Shown: piece by piece, positions 1 to 7,482 of the stretch
Layout: the number at the start of each line of letters is the position of its first letter
Position numbering within the stretch: position 1 is the stretch's first letter
DNA from: Casimicrobiaceae bacterium
GTDB lineage: Bacteria; Pseudomonadota; Gammaproteobacteria; Burkholderiales; Casimicrobiaceae
Length of the DNA stretch: 10,465 nt
Assembly: GCA_955652025.1 (NCBI GenBank)
Contig: CATPAO010000246.1
Location: 1-10,465 of the forward strand
Reading direction: 5' to 3'
Made by a program: the position numbers and the translations under genes
The notes under the pieces: model-generated
The model's input: only the letters and a program-made list of their open reading frames with translations
Databases searched by the model: none
What the model was told of the DNA's origin: nothing

Positions 1-2
1 AA

Positions 3-1085
3 ATCTCCGGCACGGTCGTCGCGATCGGCGCCGACGACACGCAATTCGTCACCGCCGGCCAACCGCTGGTACAACTCGATCGCGCCGACGCGAAGGTCGC
101 GCTCGACCAGGCGGAGGCGCAACTCGCGAAGACGGTGCGCGAAGTCCGCAACCTGTTCGCGACGACGGCGCAACTCTCCGCCACCGTGTCGATGCGGCAA
201 TCGGATCTGGCCAAGGCCAACGAGGATCAGGCGCGCCGTGAACGTCTCGCAAGCTCGGGCGCCGTTTCGAGCGAGGAGCAGCAACACGCGCGCGACGCGT
301 CCAACAGCGCGAAAGCGGCGCTGCTTGCCGCGCAGCAGGAGTTGGCCGCGAACCGCGCCCGCGTCGATCGCACGACCGTCGAAAACCATCCTGATGTCCG
401 TAACGCGGCCGCCCGCGTGCGCGAGGCGTACCTCGCCTACGCGCGGACGGACTTGCCGGCCCCGGTCTCAGGTTTCGTCGCCAAGCGCGCCGTTCAGCTC
501 GGACAACGCGTCGGTCCCGGCGCGCCGCTGATGGCGATCGTGCCGCTCGATCAGGTTTGGGTCGACGCCAATTTCAAGGAACCGCAGCTGGCCGCGATGC
601 GCGTCGGCCAGCCCGTAACGCTCACCGCGGACATCTACGGCGGCAAGGTCGAGTACCACGCCAAGGTCGCCGGTTTCGGCGCCGGCACCGGCTCCGCGTT
701 CGCACTGCTGCCGACCCAAAACGCGACCGGCAACTGGATCAAGATTGTGCAACGCCTGCCCGTCCGTATCGCGCTCGATCCACGGGAACTGGCGGCGCAT
801 CCGCTGCAAATCGGTTTGTCGATGCAAGTCGCGGTGGACACGCATGAGCGTGGCGGCGATCGGCTGCCGCAGCTTGCGCAAACCGCGCCTGCATATGCGA
901 CCGACGTGTTCCGCTCGCTCGACGAAGTCGCCGATCAACGTGTGAAGGCGGTCATCGCGGCGAACGAGGCGGGGTCGGCGATCGTGGCGCAAGGACGCAG
1001 CTCGGACAACGATCGGCATCTCGACGCGCTGGCGCGACTCGCCGGTGCAAAACCCGCGGTGGCGGCGCGCGCGGGTTCGCTCTAA
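3..1085 (+). CDS. emrA: EmrA/HlyD-family efflux membrane fusion protein, 5' end missing
   Basis: This is the periplasmic adaptor that links an inner-membrane MFS exporter to an outer-membrane channel. The reading frame is open from the left edge, so the gene begins outside the window; about 360 residues are present. The visible N-terminus is the second half of the biotinyl-lipoyl domain (ISGTVVAIGADDTQFVTAGQ, then LVQLDRADAKVALDQAEAQL). An Ala/Gln-rich coiled-coil hairpin follows, then the return lipoyl half (DLPAPVSGFVAKRAVQLGQRV in pieces) and the beta-barrel (VWVDANFKEPQLAAMRVGQP). By comparison with EmrA, the missing part should be the N-terminal membrane anchor and first lipoyl strands, roughly 60-80 residues. 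A GTG at 135 is internal and not the start. The last 35 or so residues look like a non-conserved tail. The stop lies 19 nt before the SDR gene, and the matching exporter gene is two genes downstream. The family is clear; the drug substrate is unknown. Confidence 0.93.
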   Translation: MSGTVVAIGADDTQFVTAGQPLVQLDRADAKVALDQAEAQLAKTVREVRNLFATTAQLSATVSMRQSDLAKANEDQARRERLASSGAVSSEEQQHARDASNSAKAALLAAQQELAANRARVDRTTVENHPDVRNAAARVREAYLAYARTDLPAPVSGFVAKRAVQLGQRVGPGAPLMAIVPLDQVWVDANFKEPQLAAMRVGQPVTLTADIYGGKVEYHAKVAGFGAGTGSAFALLPTQNATGNWIKIVQRLPVRIALDPRELAAHPLQIGLSMQVAVDTHERGGDRLPQLAQTAPAYATDVFRSLDEVADQRVKAVIAANEAGSAIVAQGRSSDNDRHLDALARLAGAKPAVAARAGSL

Positions 1086-1104
1086 CACACTCACGGCAGC
1101 GATC

Positions 1105-1896
1105 ATGAACCTCGACCTCACCGGGAAACTCGCCCTCGTCAGCGGCAGCACCGCGGGTATCGGCTACGCGATCGCGGAGACGCTCGCCCACGAAGGTGCG
1201 CGCGTCATCGTCAACGGCCGCACCGAACGCGCGGTCGATGCCGCGGTCGAGCGGCTCAAATCCGCGACCGGCGGTACGCTTGTCGGCTTCGCCGGCGATC
1301 TCGCCTCCGACGTGGCAGCCGACGCCGTGGGAGCGCGTTACCCGGACGTGGAAATCCTCGTCAACAATCTCGGCATTTTCGAGGCGAAACCCTTCGAATC
1401 GATTACAGATGCCGACTGGCGCCGCTTTTTCGACGCCAACGTGCTCTCGGGCGTCCGTCTCGCGCGTTTGTACCTGCCAGCGATGAAGCGCCGCGACTGG
1501 GGCCGGATCATTTTCATTTCCAGCGAAAGCGCGGTCCAGATTCCGGTCGAGATGATTCACTACGGCATGACCAAGACCGCGCAGCTCGCAGTCGCGCGCG
1601 GCCTCGCCGAAGCGGTCGCCGGCACCGGGATCACCGTGAACAGCATCCTGCCCGGTCCGACCAAATCGCGCGGCGTCGACGAGTTCGTCACGGCGCTTGC
1701 GAAATCCACCGGCCAGACATTCGAGGCATTCGAGAGAGATTTTTTCTCCAAGGCCCGACCGACGTCGCTGATCAAGCGTTTCGCCACGCCGACGGAGGTG
1801 GCGACGCTCGTCGCCTACATCGCGAGCCCGCTCGCCTCCGCCACGACCGGCGCGGCGCTGCGCGTCGACGGCGGCGTCATCAAGAGCGCGTTCTAA
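1105..1896 (+). CDS. Short-chain dehydrogenase/reductase (SDR), classical type
   Basis: A 263-residue cytosolic NAD(P)-dependent oxidoreductase of the classical SDR family, close to the usual 250 residues. Visible motifs are the Rossmann glycine motif SGSTAGIG (residues 13-20), NNLG at 87-90 in place of the usual NNAG, the catalytic Asn (N112), Ser (S139/S140), Tyr153 and Lys157 in YGMTK, and the post-catalytic PGP at 183-185. The basic residue after beta-2 (NGRT, R39) suggests NADP(H), which is inference. The start at 1105 gives MNLDLTGKLALVSG, the normal SDR N-terminus; an in-frame upstream ATG at 1045 lies inside the emrA reading frame and is unlikely. The gene lies between emrA (19 nt) and emrB (4 nt), so it is almost certainly co-transcribed with them. 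The substrate cannot be read from the sequence; it may modify a compound handled by the pump. Confidence 0.95.
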   Translation: MNLDLTGKLALVSGSTAGIGYAIAETLAHEGARVIVNGRTERAVDAAVERLKSATGGTLVGFAGDLASDVAADAVGARYPDVEILVNNLGIFEAKPFESITDADWRRFFDANVLSGVRLARLYLPAMKRRDWGRIIFISSESAVQIPVEMIHYGMTKTAQLAVARGLAEAVAGTGITVNSILPGPTKSRGVDEFVTALAKSTGQTFEAFERDFFSKARPTSLIKRFATPTEVATLVAYIASPLASATTGAALRVDGGVIKSAF

Positions 1897-1900
1897 CGTC

Positions 1901-3466
1901 ATGGCCACGCCTGCTGCTGCGATACCCGCCGCACCGCCACCGCTCCACGATGGCGCGCTCGTGTTGGGGACGATCGCGCTGTCGCTCGCCACGTTCATGA
2001 ACGTGCTCGACCTGTCGATCGCGAACGTGTCGATTCCCGCGATGTCGGGCGACCTCGGCGTGTCGCCCGATCAGGGGACCTGGGTCATCACGTCGTTCGG
2101 CGTCGCCAACGCGATCTCGCTGCCGCTCACGGGTTGGCTCTCGCAACGCTACGGGCAGGTGCGGCTGTTCACGGTGTCGGTGCTGTTGTTCGTCGTCGCG
2201 TCGTTCCTGTGCGGCTTAGCGCCGTCGCTCGGGGCGCTGATCTTCTTCCGCGTCATCCAAGGCGCGGTCGCCGGGCCGATGATTCCGTTGTCGCAGTCGC
2301 TGCTGCTCGCGAGCTACCCGAAGGAGAAATCCGGCAGCGCGCTCGCGTTGTGGGCGATCACCACGCTCGTGGCACCGGTCGTCGGACCGCTGCTCGGCGG
2401 ATGGATCACCGACAACATCGCATGGCCGTGGATTTTCTACATCAACGTGCCGGTAGGGCTCGCTGCGGCCGCGGTGACGTGGATGATCTATCGCAAGCGC
2501 GAAACGCGGACCGTCAAGCTGCCGATCGACGGTGTGGGTCTCGGCCTGCTCGTGCTCTGGGTCGGCGCGATGCAGGTCATGCTCGACAAGGGGAAGGACC
2601 TCGATTGGTTCGCGTCCGGCGCGATCGTGACGCTGGCGATCGTCGCGGTTGTCGGATTGACGCTGTTCGTCATCTGGGAATTGACCGAGCGGCACCCGGT
2701 CGTCGACCTGCGCTTGTTCGCGCGGCGCAATTTCTGGACCAGCACGGTGGCGATGGCGCTCGCCTACGGAACGTTTTTCGGCAACGTCGTGCTGCTGCCG
2801 TTGTGGTTGCAGCAGTACATGGGCTACACGGCCACCGCCGCCGGTATGGTGCTGGCGCCGGTCGGCCTATTGGCGATCCTGCTGACGCCGATCGTGGGCA
2901 AGAACATGCACCGGATCGACCTGCGCGTGCTGGTGACCGTGTCGTTCGCGATCTTCGCGCTGGTGCTGCTGATGCGCTCGCACTTCAACACCAGCACCGA
3001 CTTCGCCACGCTGCTGATCCCGACGTTCATCCAGGGCGCCGCGATGGCGGTGTTTTTTGTGCCGCTCGTCACGCTGAGCCTCTCGGGCCTCACGTCGGAT
3101 CACGTCGCCGCGGCGTCGGGGCTGTTCAATTTCGCGCGGATCACCGCGGGATCGTTCGGCACGTCGATCGCCACCACGTTCTGGGACCGCCGCGCGAGCC
3201 TGCACCACGCGCAGCTCGCGGAGCGCATCACGAGCTACGATCCCTCGTCGACGCAGGCGCTCTCCAACATGCAATCGAGCGGGATGAGTCCGCAGCAGAG
3301 CTACGAGACGATGAACCGCATCATCGACCAGCAGGCGTTCATGCTGTCGGCCAACGACATCTTCTATGTCTCGGCGATCGTGTTCCTGCTATTGATCGCC
3401 GTGGTGTGGCTCGCGCGTCCGGCGAAGCGCGGCGGAGACGCGGGCGCCGCCGCGGGCGCGCACTAA
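1901..3466 (+). CDS. emrB: DHA2-family MFS multidrug exporter, EmrB/QacA type
   Basis: A 521-residue inner-membrane proton-driven exporter with about 14 hydrophobic segments, the expected size for the DHA2 (14-TM) branch of the major facilitator superfamily. Family motifs are visible: the TM1 acidic motif LDLSIANVSIPAM (residues 36-48), motif A in the loop after TM2 (GWLSQRYGQVRLF, 78-90), the R117 segment in TM4 (FFRVIQGAVAGPM), and motif C in TM5 (VAPVVGPLLGGW, 158-168). It should pair with the EmrA-like adaptor upstream to move substrates across both membranes, usually with a TolC-type channel that is not in the window. The ATG is 4 nt after the SDR stop; any Shine-Dalgarno lies in the end of the SDR gene and is weak, which suggests coupled translation. 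The C-terminus ends in a short Gly/Ala-rich cytoplasmic tail. Hydrophobic aromatics, detergents or antibiotics are typical EmrB cargo, but the actual cargo is unknown. Confidence 0.95.
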   Translation: MATPAAAIPAAPPPLHDGALVLGTIALSLATFMNVLDLSIANVSIPAMSGDLGVSPDQGTWVITSFGVANAISLPLTGWLSQRYGQVRLFTVSVLLFVVASFLCGLAPSLGALIFFRVIQGAVAGPMIPLSQSLLLASYPKEKSGSALALWAITTLVAPVVGPLLGGWITDNIAWPWIFYINVPVGLAAAAVTWMIYRKRETRTVKLPIDGVGLGLLVLWVGAMQVMLDKGKDLDWFASGAIVTLAIVAVVGLTLFVIWELTERHPVVDLRLFARRNFWTSTVAMALAYGTFFGNVVLLPLWLQQYMGYTATAAGMVLAPVGLLAILLTPIVGKNMHRIDLRVLVTVSFAIFALVLLMRSHFNTSTDFATLLIPTFIQGAAMAVFFVPLVTLSLSGLTSDHVAAASGLFNFARITAGSFGTSIATTFWDRRASLHHAQLAERITSYDPSSTQALSNMQSSGMSPQQSYETMNRIIDQQAFMLSANDIFYVSAIVFLLLIAVVWLARPAKRGGDAGAAAGAH

Positions 3467-3484
3467 GGGCCCTGATAGGACGCG

Positions 3485-4963
3485 TTACTTCGCGGCTGCA
3501 AGCCTCGTGAGCCGCGCGACGTCGATTTGCGCCAGCGCGCCGGACAATGCGTCGGCGTCCACGCCCGAACCGCGGACCGACACTGCGAATCGATCCGCCG
3601 CCAGCACCGACAGCTCGCCGCTCTTGGCGCGGCGATTGTATTCCTCGTGGACGAGCTGGCCGTTGACCCGGCGCGTCCGCTCGTAACCGGAGTCCGTTTC
3701 CTTTTCCATGCTCGGATCGAATTTCTGCGCGAGGCTTGCCAGGCCCGACAGCGAGCCGATGTCGGCGATTTCGATTTCGATCGAGCGGCTTGCGCCATCG
3801 CTGTAGCGCGCCGTCGCGCTTGAGCCTTTCATGCCCATCGCCTCACCGCTTTGACCCGATGCCTCGTCGCGTTTCATTCCGGGCAACGAGCTCGGCAGCA
3901 TCTCCTTCAGCGTGTGGAAGTCGACCGGATCGACCTTCTTGCCGCCGGCCATCATCGTCGTCGCCGCAGCCATCGCGGTGTTGAGGTCCACCGCATTGGC
4001 GCCGGCCGCCTGCGGATTCGCTCCGGCGGCGCGGGCCGCCTTCTCGGTCTTGTCCGCTTGCTCGCCCATTTTCGAAAGCGTTTGCATCGCGTCGTTCATC
4101 CGCGCGCGATCGGCGTCGGTCTTGCCTCCCATCATGTTGGACAGCACGTCCGCGGCGGCGGCCGTGTCGGCGCGTTCGCCTTGCATGGTGCGTCCCATCA
4201 TGCCGGCCCCCATCAGCATCGACCCGCCGATCATGCAGGTGCTCAACGTGGCGAACACGGCGAAAATGACGATCGAGCACAGCACGACGACGATCGTATA
4301 CGGCAGCGACTTGTCCTGCGGATTGCGCATCAGCACCGGCAAGCCGAGGTACAGCAGGTATAGACCGTAGAGCGCCGCGACGAGCCCGATGATCGCGAGC
4401 GCCGGGACCAGATTCAAGATTCCGGCGACCCACATCGGTGTCAGGCTGTAGGCGGTGACCTTGAGTGCCCGCAGCGAATCGCGCTGACCGCCGAACGTCG
4501 GCGCGAGCACGTCGACCAGCCACGCGACGACGAAGACACCGACGAATGCAAGAACATATTTGATGATCCCGAGAACAAGACCGGTCCCGATGCCGATACG
4601 GAACAGTCCGCCGACGCCGAAGAGCGACAAGCCGATGAATGCCGCAATGACGCCGATCGCGGCCAGCGGGGCGACGTAGCCTTTGTAGATGTCGCCCGCG
4701 GTCGTGGCCTCGCGCTCGATGACCGGCCATTCGGTGACGGGTGTGAGCAGGATATTCTTGACGCGTTCGATCAGTCCTTGCGTCGCCGCCGATGAAGCCG
4801 GCGCCGCTCCCGGCGATTGTGGCGGCGGAGAAGCATTCGACGTGGTCGACGGCGTGGACACCGATGGCGATGGCACGGCGGGGCTCGCCGCAAGATTCAT
4901 CCCGCAGTTAGCGCAGAATTTTGCGCCTTCGGCCAGAGTCGTACCGCATTGTGGGCAGACCAT
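3485..4963 (-). CDS. Zinc-ribbon and Yip1-domain membrane protein of unknown function
   Basis: A 492-residue membrane protein in three parts. Residues 3-20 form a zinc ribbon with two CxxC pairs (C3/C6 and C17/C20), followed by a Pro/Ser/Thr/Ala-rich linker to about residue 60. Residues 65-250 carry a Yip1-like region: an entry motif (TPVTEWPVIEREATTAGDIY, 74-93) and about five hydrophobic stretches between 95 and 250. The remaining 240 residues are soluble and rich in Met, Ala and charged residues (GGSMLMGAGMMGRTM, SNMMGG, TTMMAGG). They contain a conserved-looking block (VDFHTLKEMLPSSLPGMKR, 347-365) and end in a beta-rich region. A clear AGGAG site lies 8 nt before the ATG. The gene stands alone: 71 nt after the enolase-like gene, and convergent with emrB with an 18-nt gap. 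Bacterial Yip1 proteins are mostly uncharacterised, so no biochemical role is assigned. Confidence 0.85.
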   Translation of the reverse strand: MVCPQCGTTLAEGAKFCANCGMNLAASPAVPSPSVSTPSTTSNASPPPQSPGAAPASSAATQGLIERVKNILLTPVTEWPVIEREATTAGDIYKGYVAPLAAIGVIAAFIGLSLFGVGGLFRIGIGTGLVLGIIKYVLAFVGVFVVAWLVDVLAPTFGGQRDSLRALKVTAYSLTPMWVAGILNLVPALAIIGLVAALYGLYLLYLGLPVLMRNPQDKSLPYTIVVVLCSIVIFAVFATLSTCMIGGSMLMGAGMMGRTMQGERADTAAAADVLSNMMGGKTDADRARMNDAMQTLSKMGEQADKTEKAARAAGANPQAAGANAVDLNTAMAAATTMMAGGKKVDPVDFHTLKEMLPSSLPGMKRDEASGQSGEAMGMKGSSATARYSDGASRSIEIEIADIGSLSGLASLAQKFDPSMEKETDSGYERTRRVNGQLVHEEYNRRAKSGELSVLAADRFAVSVRGSGVDADALSGALAQIDVARLTRLAAAK

Positions 4964-5009
4964 TTTTGAGGCTCCTCGGTAGGCAAGCGTTGACGTTCAA
5001 GGCGGCGAC

Positions 5010-5038
5010 ATTCTGCGCCGGCCTCTCACCCGATTCAA
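5010..5038 (-). promoter_or_regulatory. Possible sigma-70 promoter for the Yip1-domain gene
   Basis: On the minus strand TTGAAT (5038-5033) is separated by 17 nt from CAGAAT (5015-5010). Each hexamer matches the sigma-70 consensus at 4 of 6 positions. The predicted start near 5003 would give a leader of about 40 nt carrying the AGGAG ribosome site at 4972-4976. The -35 box overlaps the stop codon of the enolase-like gene, so read-through from upstream is equally possible. This is a pattern match only. Confidence 0.3.
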
Positions 5039-6351
5039 CGTCGATCGTTGTGCCCCGGGGACGCGGCGTGGCGCGGCGACAACACGGCGGCGCCCGCGTA
5101 TCGAGCGCCGTCTCCCAATGCTTCGTCGATGCGCAGGAGCTCGTTCCACTTCGCCGTCCGCTCGCCGCGAGCAAACGATCCGACCTTGATCTGACCCGCA
5201 TTCCAGCCGACGGCGAGATGCGCGATCGATACATCCTCCGTCTCACCGGAACGCGCGGACACGATCGTGGCGAATCCCGCGCGCACGCCGGCGTCCAGTG
5301 CGGCGCGTGCCTCGGTGACGGTCCCGGCCTGGTTGGGTTTGATCAGCACCGCGTTGCACGTATGCTCCGCGGCGGCGGCCGCGACGCGGTCGGCGCTTGT
5401 GACGAGGAGGTCGTCGCCGATGATCTGCACGCGCGCACCTGCCGCTGCCGTAAAGCGTTGCCACGCGGCCGGGTCGTCCTCGGCGAACGGATCTTCGATC
5501 GACGCGATCGGAAAGCGGTCGAGCCAGCGCAACAACATTTCCGCCATGCCGTCGGCGGAAAGGTCGCGACGGGGGTGCGCCAGCCGGTAACGTCCGTCGC
5601 GGCCAAATTCGGACGCGGCGATGTCGAGCGAAATCGCGGCGTCGTGCCCGGGCGCAAATCCCCCACTCTCGATCGCCCGCACCACCATTGCGATCGCGTC
5701 GTCGTTGGAATCGAACAGCGGCCAGTAACCGCCCTCGTCGGCGACGCCCGTCGTTTTGCCGGCGTCCTGCATCAGCTCTCCGGCCGCGCGATAAATTTCG
5801 GCGACCATCGCGAGCGCCTCGCCGAACGACTGCGCGCCGACGGGCATCACCATCAGGTCCTGGATGTCGATTCGCCTTCCCGCATGCGCGCCGCCGCCGA
5901 AGATCTGCACCTCGGGAAGAGGTAACGTCACCCGCGTGCCATCGGCGACGTGCTGCCACAGCGGCATGCGCCGGGCGGCGGCCGCGGCGTGCGCAACGGC
6001 GAGCGAAGTCGCGACCGTGGCGTTGCCTCCGAGCTTCGTCTTGCCGCTCGTGCCGTCCGCGTCGATCAACGCGCGATCGATGCCGGCCTGGTCGATCGCA
6101 TCGCGGCCGCGCAAGGCGCGCGCGATCGGTCCCCCGACGTTGGCGATCGCCGCAGTCACGTCGAATCCGCCAAAGCGCGATCCGCCGTCGCGCAGATCGA
6201 GCGCTTCATGCCTGCCGCGCGATGCGCCGGCCGGCGCTATCGCGCGACCGCGTGCGCCGCCCTGCAATACGATCTCCGCTTCGACGGTCGGACGGCCGCG
6301 TGAATCGAACACGCGACGACCGTGAACCTGCACGATGAGTGTGGAACTCAT
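5035..6351 (-). CDS. Enolase-superfamily protein with altered active site (enolase paralog)
   Basis: A 438-residue protein that aligns with enolase along its full length (FDSRGRPTVEAEI near the start, LIKPNQAGTVTEA, SGETED, GQIKVGS near the end). The three Mg ligands are kept (D243, E286, D313/D314). Also kept are S44 of the first loop, H156, the general-acid Glu in ADEGG (E206), K338, R367, S368 and K389. Two residues that canonical enolases need are changed: yeast H373 is Ala366 and yeast E168 is Asp165. The loops differ too: SGAST is AGASR, and NGGxHA is GGGAHA with Gly152 for Asn. It would be labelled phosphopyruvate hydratase by homology, but these changes suggest a different substrate or reaction. 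Its ATG overlaps the stop of the phosphotransferase gene by 4 nt (ATGA), so the two are translationally coupled. A normal housekeeping enolase is expected elsewhere in the genome. Confidence 0.88.
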   Translation of the reverse strand: MSSTLIVQVHGRRVFDSRGRPTVEAEIVLQGGARGRAIAPAGASRGRHEALDLRDGGSRFGGFDVTAAIANVGGPIARALRGRDAIDQAGIDRALIDADGTSGKTKLGGNATVATSLAVAHAAAAARRMPLWQHVADGTRVTLPLPEVQIFGGGAHAGRRIDIQDLMVMPVGAQSFGEALAMVAEIYRAAGELMQDAGKTTGVADEGGYWPLFDSNDDAIAMVVRAIESGGFAPGHDAAISLDIAASEFGRDGRYRLAHPRRDLSADGMAEMLLRWLDRFPIASIEDPFAEDDPAAWQRFTAAAGARVQIIGDDLLVTSADRVAAAAAEHTCNAVLIKPNQAGTVTEARAALDAGVRAGFATIVSARSGETEDVSIAHLAVGWNAGQIKVGSFARGERTAKWNELLRIDEALGDGARYAGAAVLSPRHAASPGHNDRR

Positions 6352-7370
6352 AGCCAGCGTTGTGCGATCGCCTCGGGACTCGCGACCGGCGCGAGGATCA
6401 GCGCGGTGGCGAATCGGCGCACCTCATCTTGAGCCTCCGAGCGAGCGAGGTATTCGACCGGCGACTTGCCGTCGATTCGAGCGAGCATCAATCCGGGCAA
6501 CAGAGCCGCGATGCGCGCTGCGAGCTTTGCAGCGAGCTCCCAGTCGACGTGCGCGAAATAGGCACGCCCGAGCGCGCGAAAGAGATCGACGTAGCGCGCA
6601 CGCCATTGCGGCCGCCACGCGCCCTTCAGCAGCAGGTGGTTCAGCACGAAGGCGACGTCGAACGCCGGATCGCCGAACCACGCGCACTCGGCGTCGAGAA
6701 TCACGGGACCGACTGCGCTCTGCAAGATATTCTTCGGACTGAAATCGCCGTGGACCAGCACACGCTTGTTGATGCGCGTGGTCGCGGCGAGCGCGGTCAG
6801 TTGCGACGCGAGTTGCGGATGGCGAGCCGCCGTCGCCGTCAGGTACGGCTCGAGGCGAATCGCCTCGAAGATGGCGTCGGTGGCGAATTGCGACGCGAGG
6901 GTCGCGTCGTCTGCGGTGGCGGCATGGAGCCGGCCCAGAACGTCCCCGACCGCCGTCGCGGCCGCCACGTCGATCGTCCCGTCGCGCAACTGGTTCTTCC
7001 AGACCGGATAGTGGTCGGGCGGCAGGTAAGCCATCGCGAACGCGCCGCCCTCGCGGTCCTCGCCGAGGATCGCCGGCACCGCGTCCGGGACGACGCCGCC
7101 GGCGACGCGCAGCCACAAAACCTCGAACCGGTTGCGCTCGGCCGGCACCCGCCAGTCGGCCGCGACCTTCAATTTCGTCAGTGCGCGCTTGACGCAAATC
7201 GTCCCGGTCGGCAAATCCACGCGATAGATGTCGGAGGAGACGCCACCGACGAGGGGCCGGAAAAGCACCTCGGTGTGTGCGCTTACTATCCCCATTCGAC
7301 GCAAAGATTCTCGGAGCGCGACGAGGTCACGCGAGTTCGCGACAGTGTCCGGTCCGTTCGGCGGACTCAT
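6348..7370 (-). CDS. APH/choline-kinase-fold small-molecule phosphotransferase
   Basis: A 340-residue cytosolic protein-kinase-like phosphotransferase of the APH/ChoK family (aminoglycoside, choline, homoserine or methylthioribose kinases). Visible are a nucleotide loop (PLVGGVSSDIYRVDL, 39-53), the ATP-binding Lys (K61 in ICVKRA), the Brenner catalytic motif VHGDFSPKNIL (206-216; D209 as catalytic base, N214), and the metal-binding Asp in ILDAECAWFGDPAFDVAF (D226). The start chosen is the ATG at 7370 (MSPPNGPDTV). The frame stays open upstream to 7469, but that extra stretch is low-complexity basic sequence running across the probable promoter. It is the first gene of a two-gene unit, and its TGA overlaps the ATG of the enolase-like gene. 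Family members phosphorylate hydroxyl groups of diverse small molecules. The substrate here is unknown, and an antibiotic-resistance role should not be assumed. Confidence 0.88.
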   Translation of the reverse strand: MSPPNGPDTVANSRDLVALRESLRRMGIVSAHTEVLFRPLVGGVSSDIYRVDLPTGTICVKRALTKLKVAADWRVPAERNRFEVLWLRVAGGVVPDAVPAILGEDREGGAFAMAYLPPDHYPVWKNQLRDGTIDVAAATAVGDVLGRLHAATADDATLASQFATDAIFEAIRLEPYLTATAARHPQLASQLTALAATTRINKRVLVHGDFSPKNILQSAVGPVILDAECAWFGDPAFDVAFVLNHLLLKGAWRPQWRARYVDLFRALGRAYFAHVDWELAAKLAARIAALLPGLMLARIDGKSPVEYLARSEAQDEVRRFATALILAPVASPEAIAQRWL

Positions 7371-7382
7371 GTTCGGCGGCGG

Positions 7383-7401
7383 TATGCTAATTGCATAATG
7401 C
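7383..7401. promoter_or_regulatory. AT-rich nested inverted repeat in a divergent promoter region
   Basis: In the 97-bp divergent region between the phosphotransferase (minus, start 7370) and the small gene (plus), TATGC (7383-7387) and GCATA (7393-7397) form a perfect inverted repeat around TAATT. A second palindrome, GCATAATGC, overlaps it at 7393-7401. On the plus strand CATAAT (7394-7399) matches a -10 box at 5 of 6 positions, although no good -35 box sits at the right distance. The site stands out as AT-rich in GC-rich DNA. It could be an operator, a core promoter or both; nothing here shows which protein would bind. Confidence 0.35.
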
Positions 7402-7469
7402 GATTGCCTAGGATCCCACAAGCGCGCCGTTCTCGATCTGGCCGCCCTCGATAAGAGTCCGAGACGCAT

Positions 7470-7473
7470 GGAG
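7470..7473 (+). promoter_or_regulatory. Shine-Dalgarno GGAG that favours the 7483 start
   Basis: GGAG lies 9 nt before the ATG at 7483 and overlaps the alternative upstream ATG at 7468. The 7468 start has only GAG four nt before it. This supports 7483 as the start of the small gene. Confidence 0.5.
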
Positions 7474-7482
7474 ACGCAACCG

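Noticed and set aside
952..1998. 348-codon minus-strand frame opposite the SDR gene
   Set aside because: It lies antisense to a clear SDR gene and has no family features.
3467..3484. Possible bidirectional terminator between emrB and the Yip1-domain gene
   Set aside because: The 18-nt gap has only GGGCCC and no stem followed by a T-run.
2134..3510. 458-codon open frame on the plus strand overlapping emrB
   Set aside because: It is an alternate-frame shadow of emrB: Arg/Ala/Gly-rich with no recognisable domain, as expected in GC-rich DNA.
4921..5925. 334-codon plus-strand frame opposite the enolase-like gene
   Set aside because: It is antisense to a full-length enolase homolog and lacks any domain signal.
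6348..7370. Aminoglycoside-resistance gene
   Set aside because: The family is broad, the catalytic motif is shared by many metabolic kinases, and coupling to an enolase-like gene argues for metabolism.
7371..7469. Upstream extension of the phosphotransferase to 7469
   Set aside because: It would add 33 low-complexity basic residues crossing the palindromic promoter region; MSPPNGPDTV at 7370 is the more natural start.
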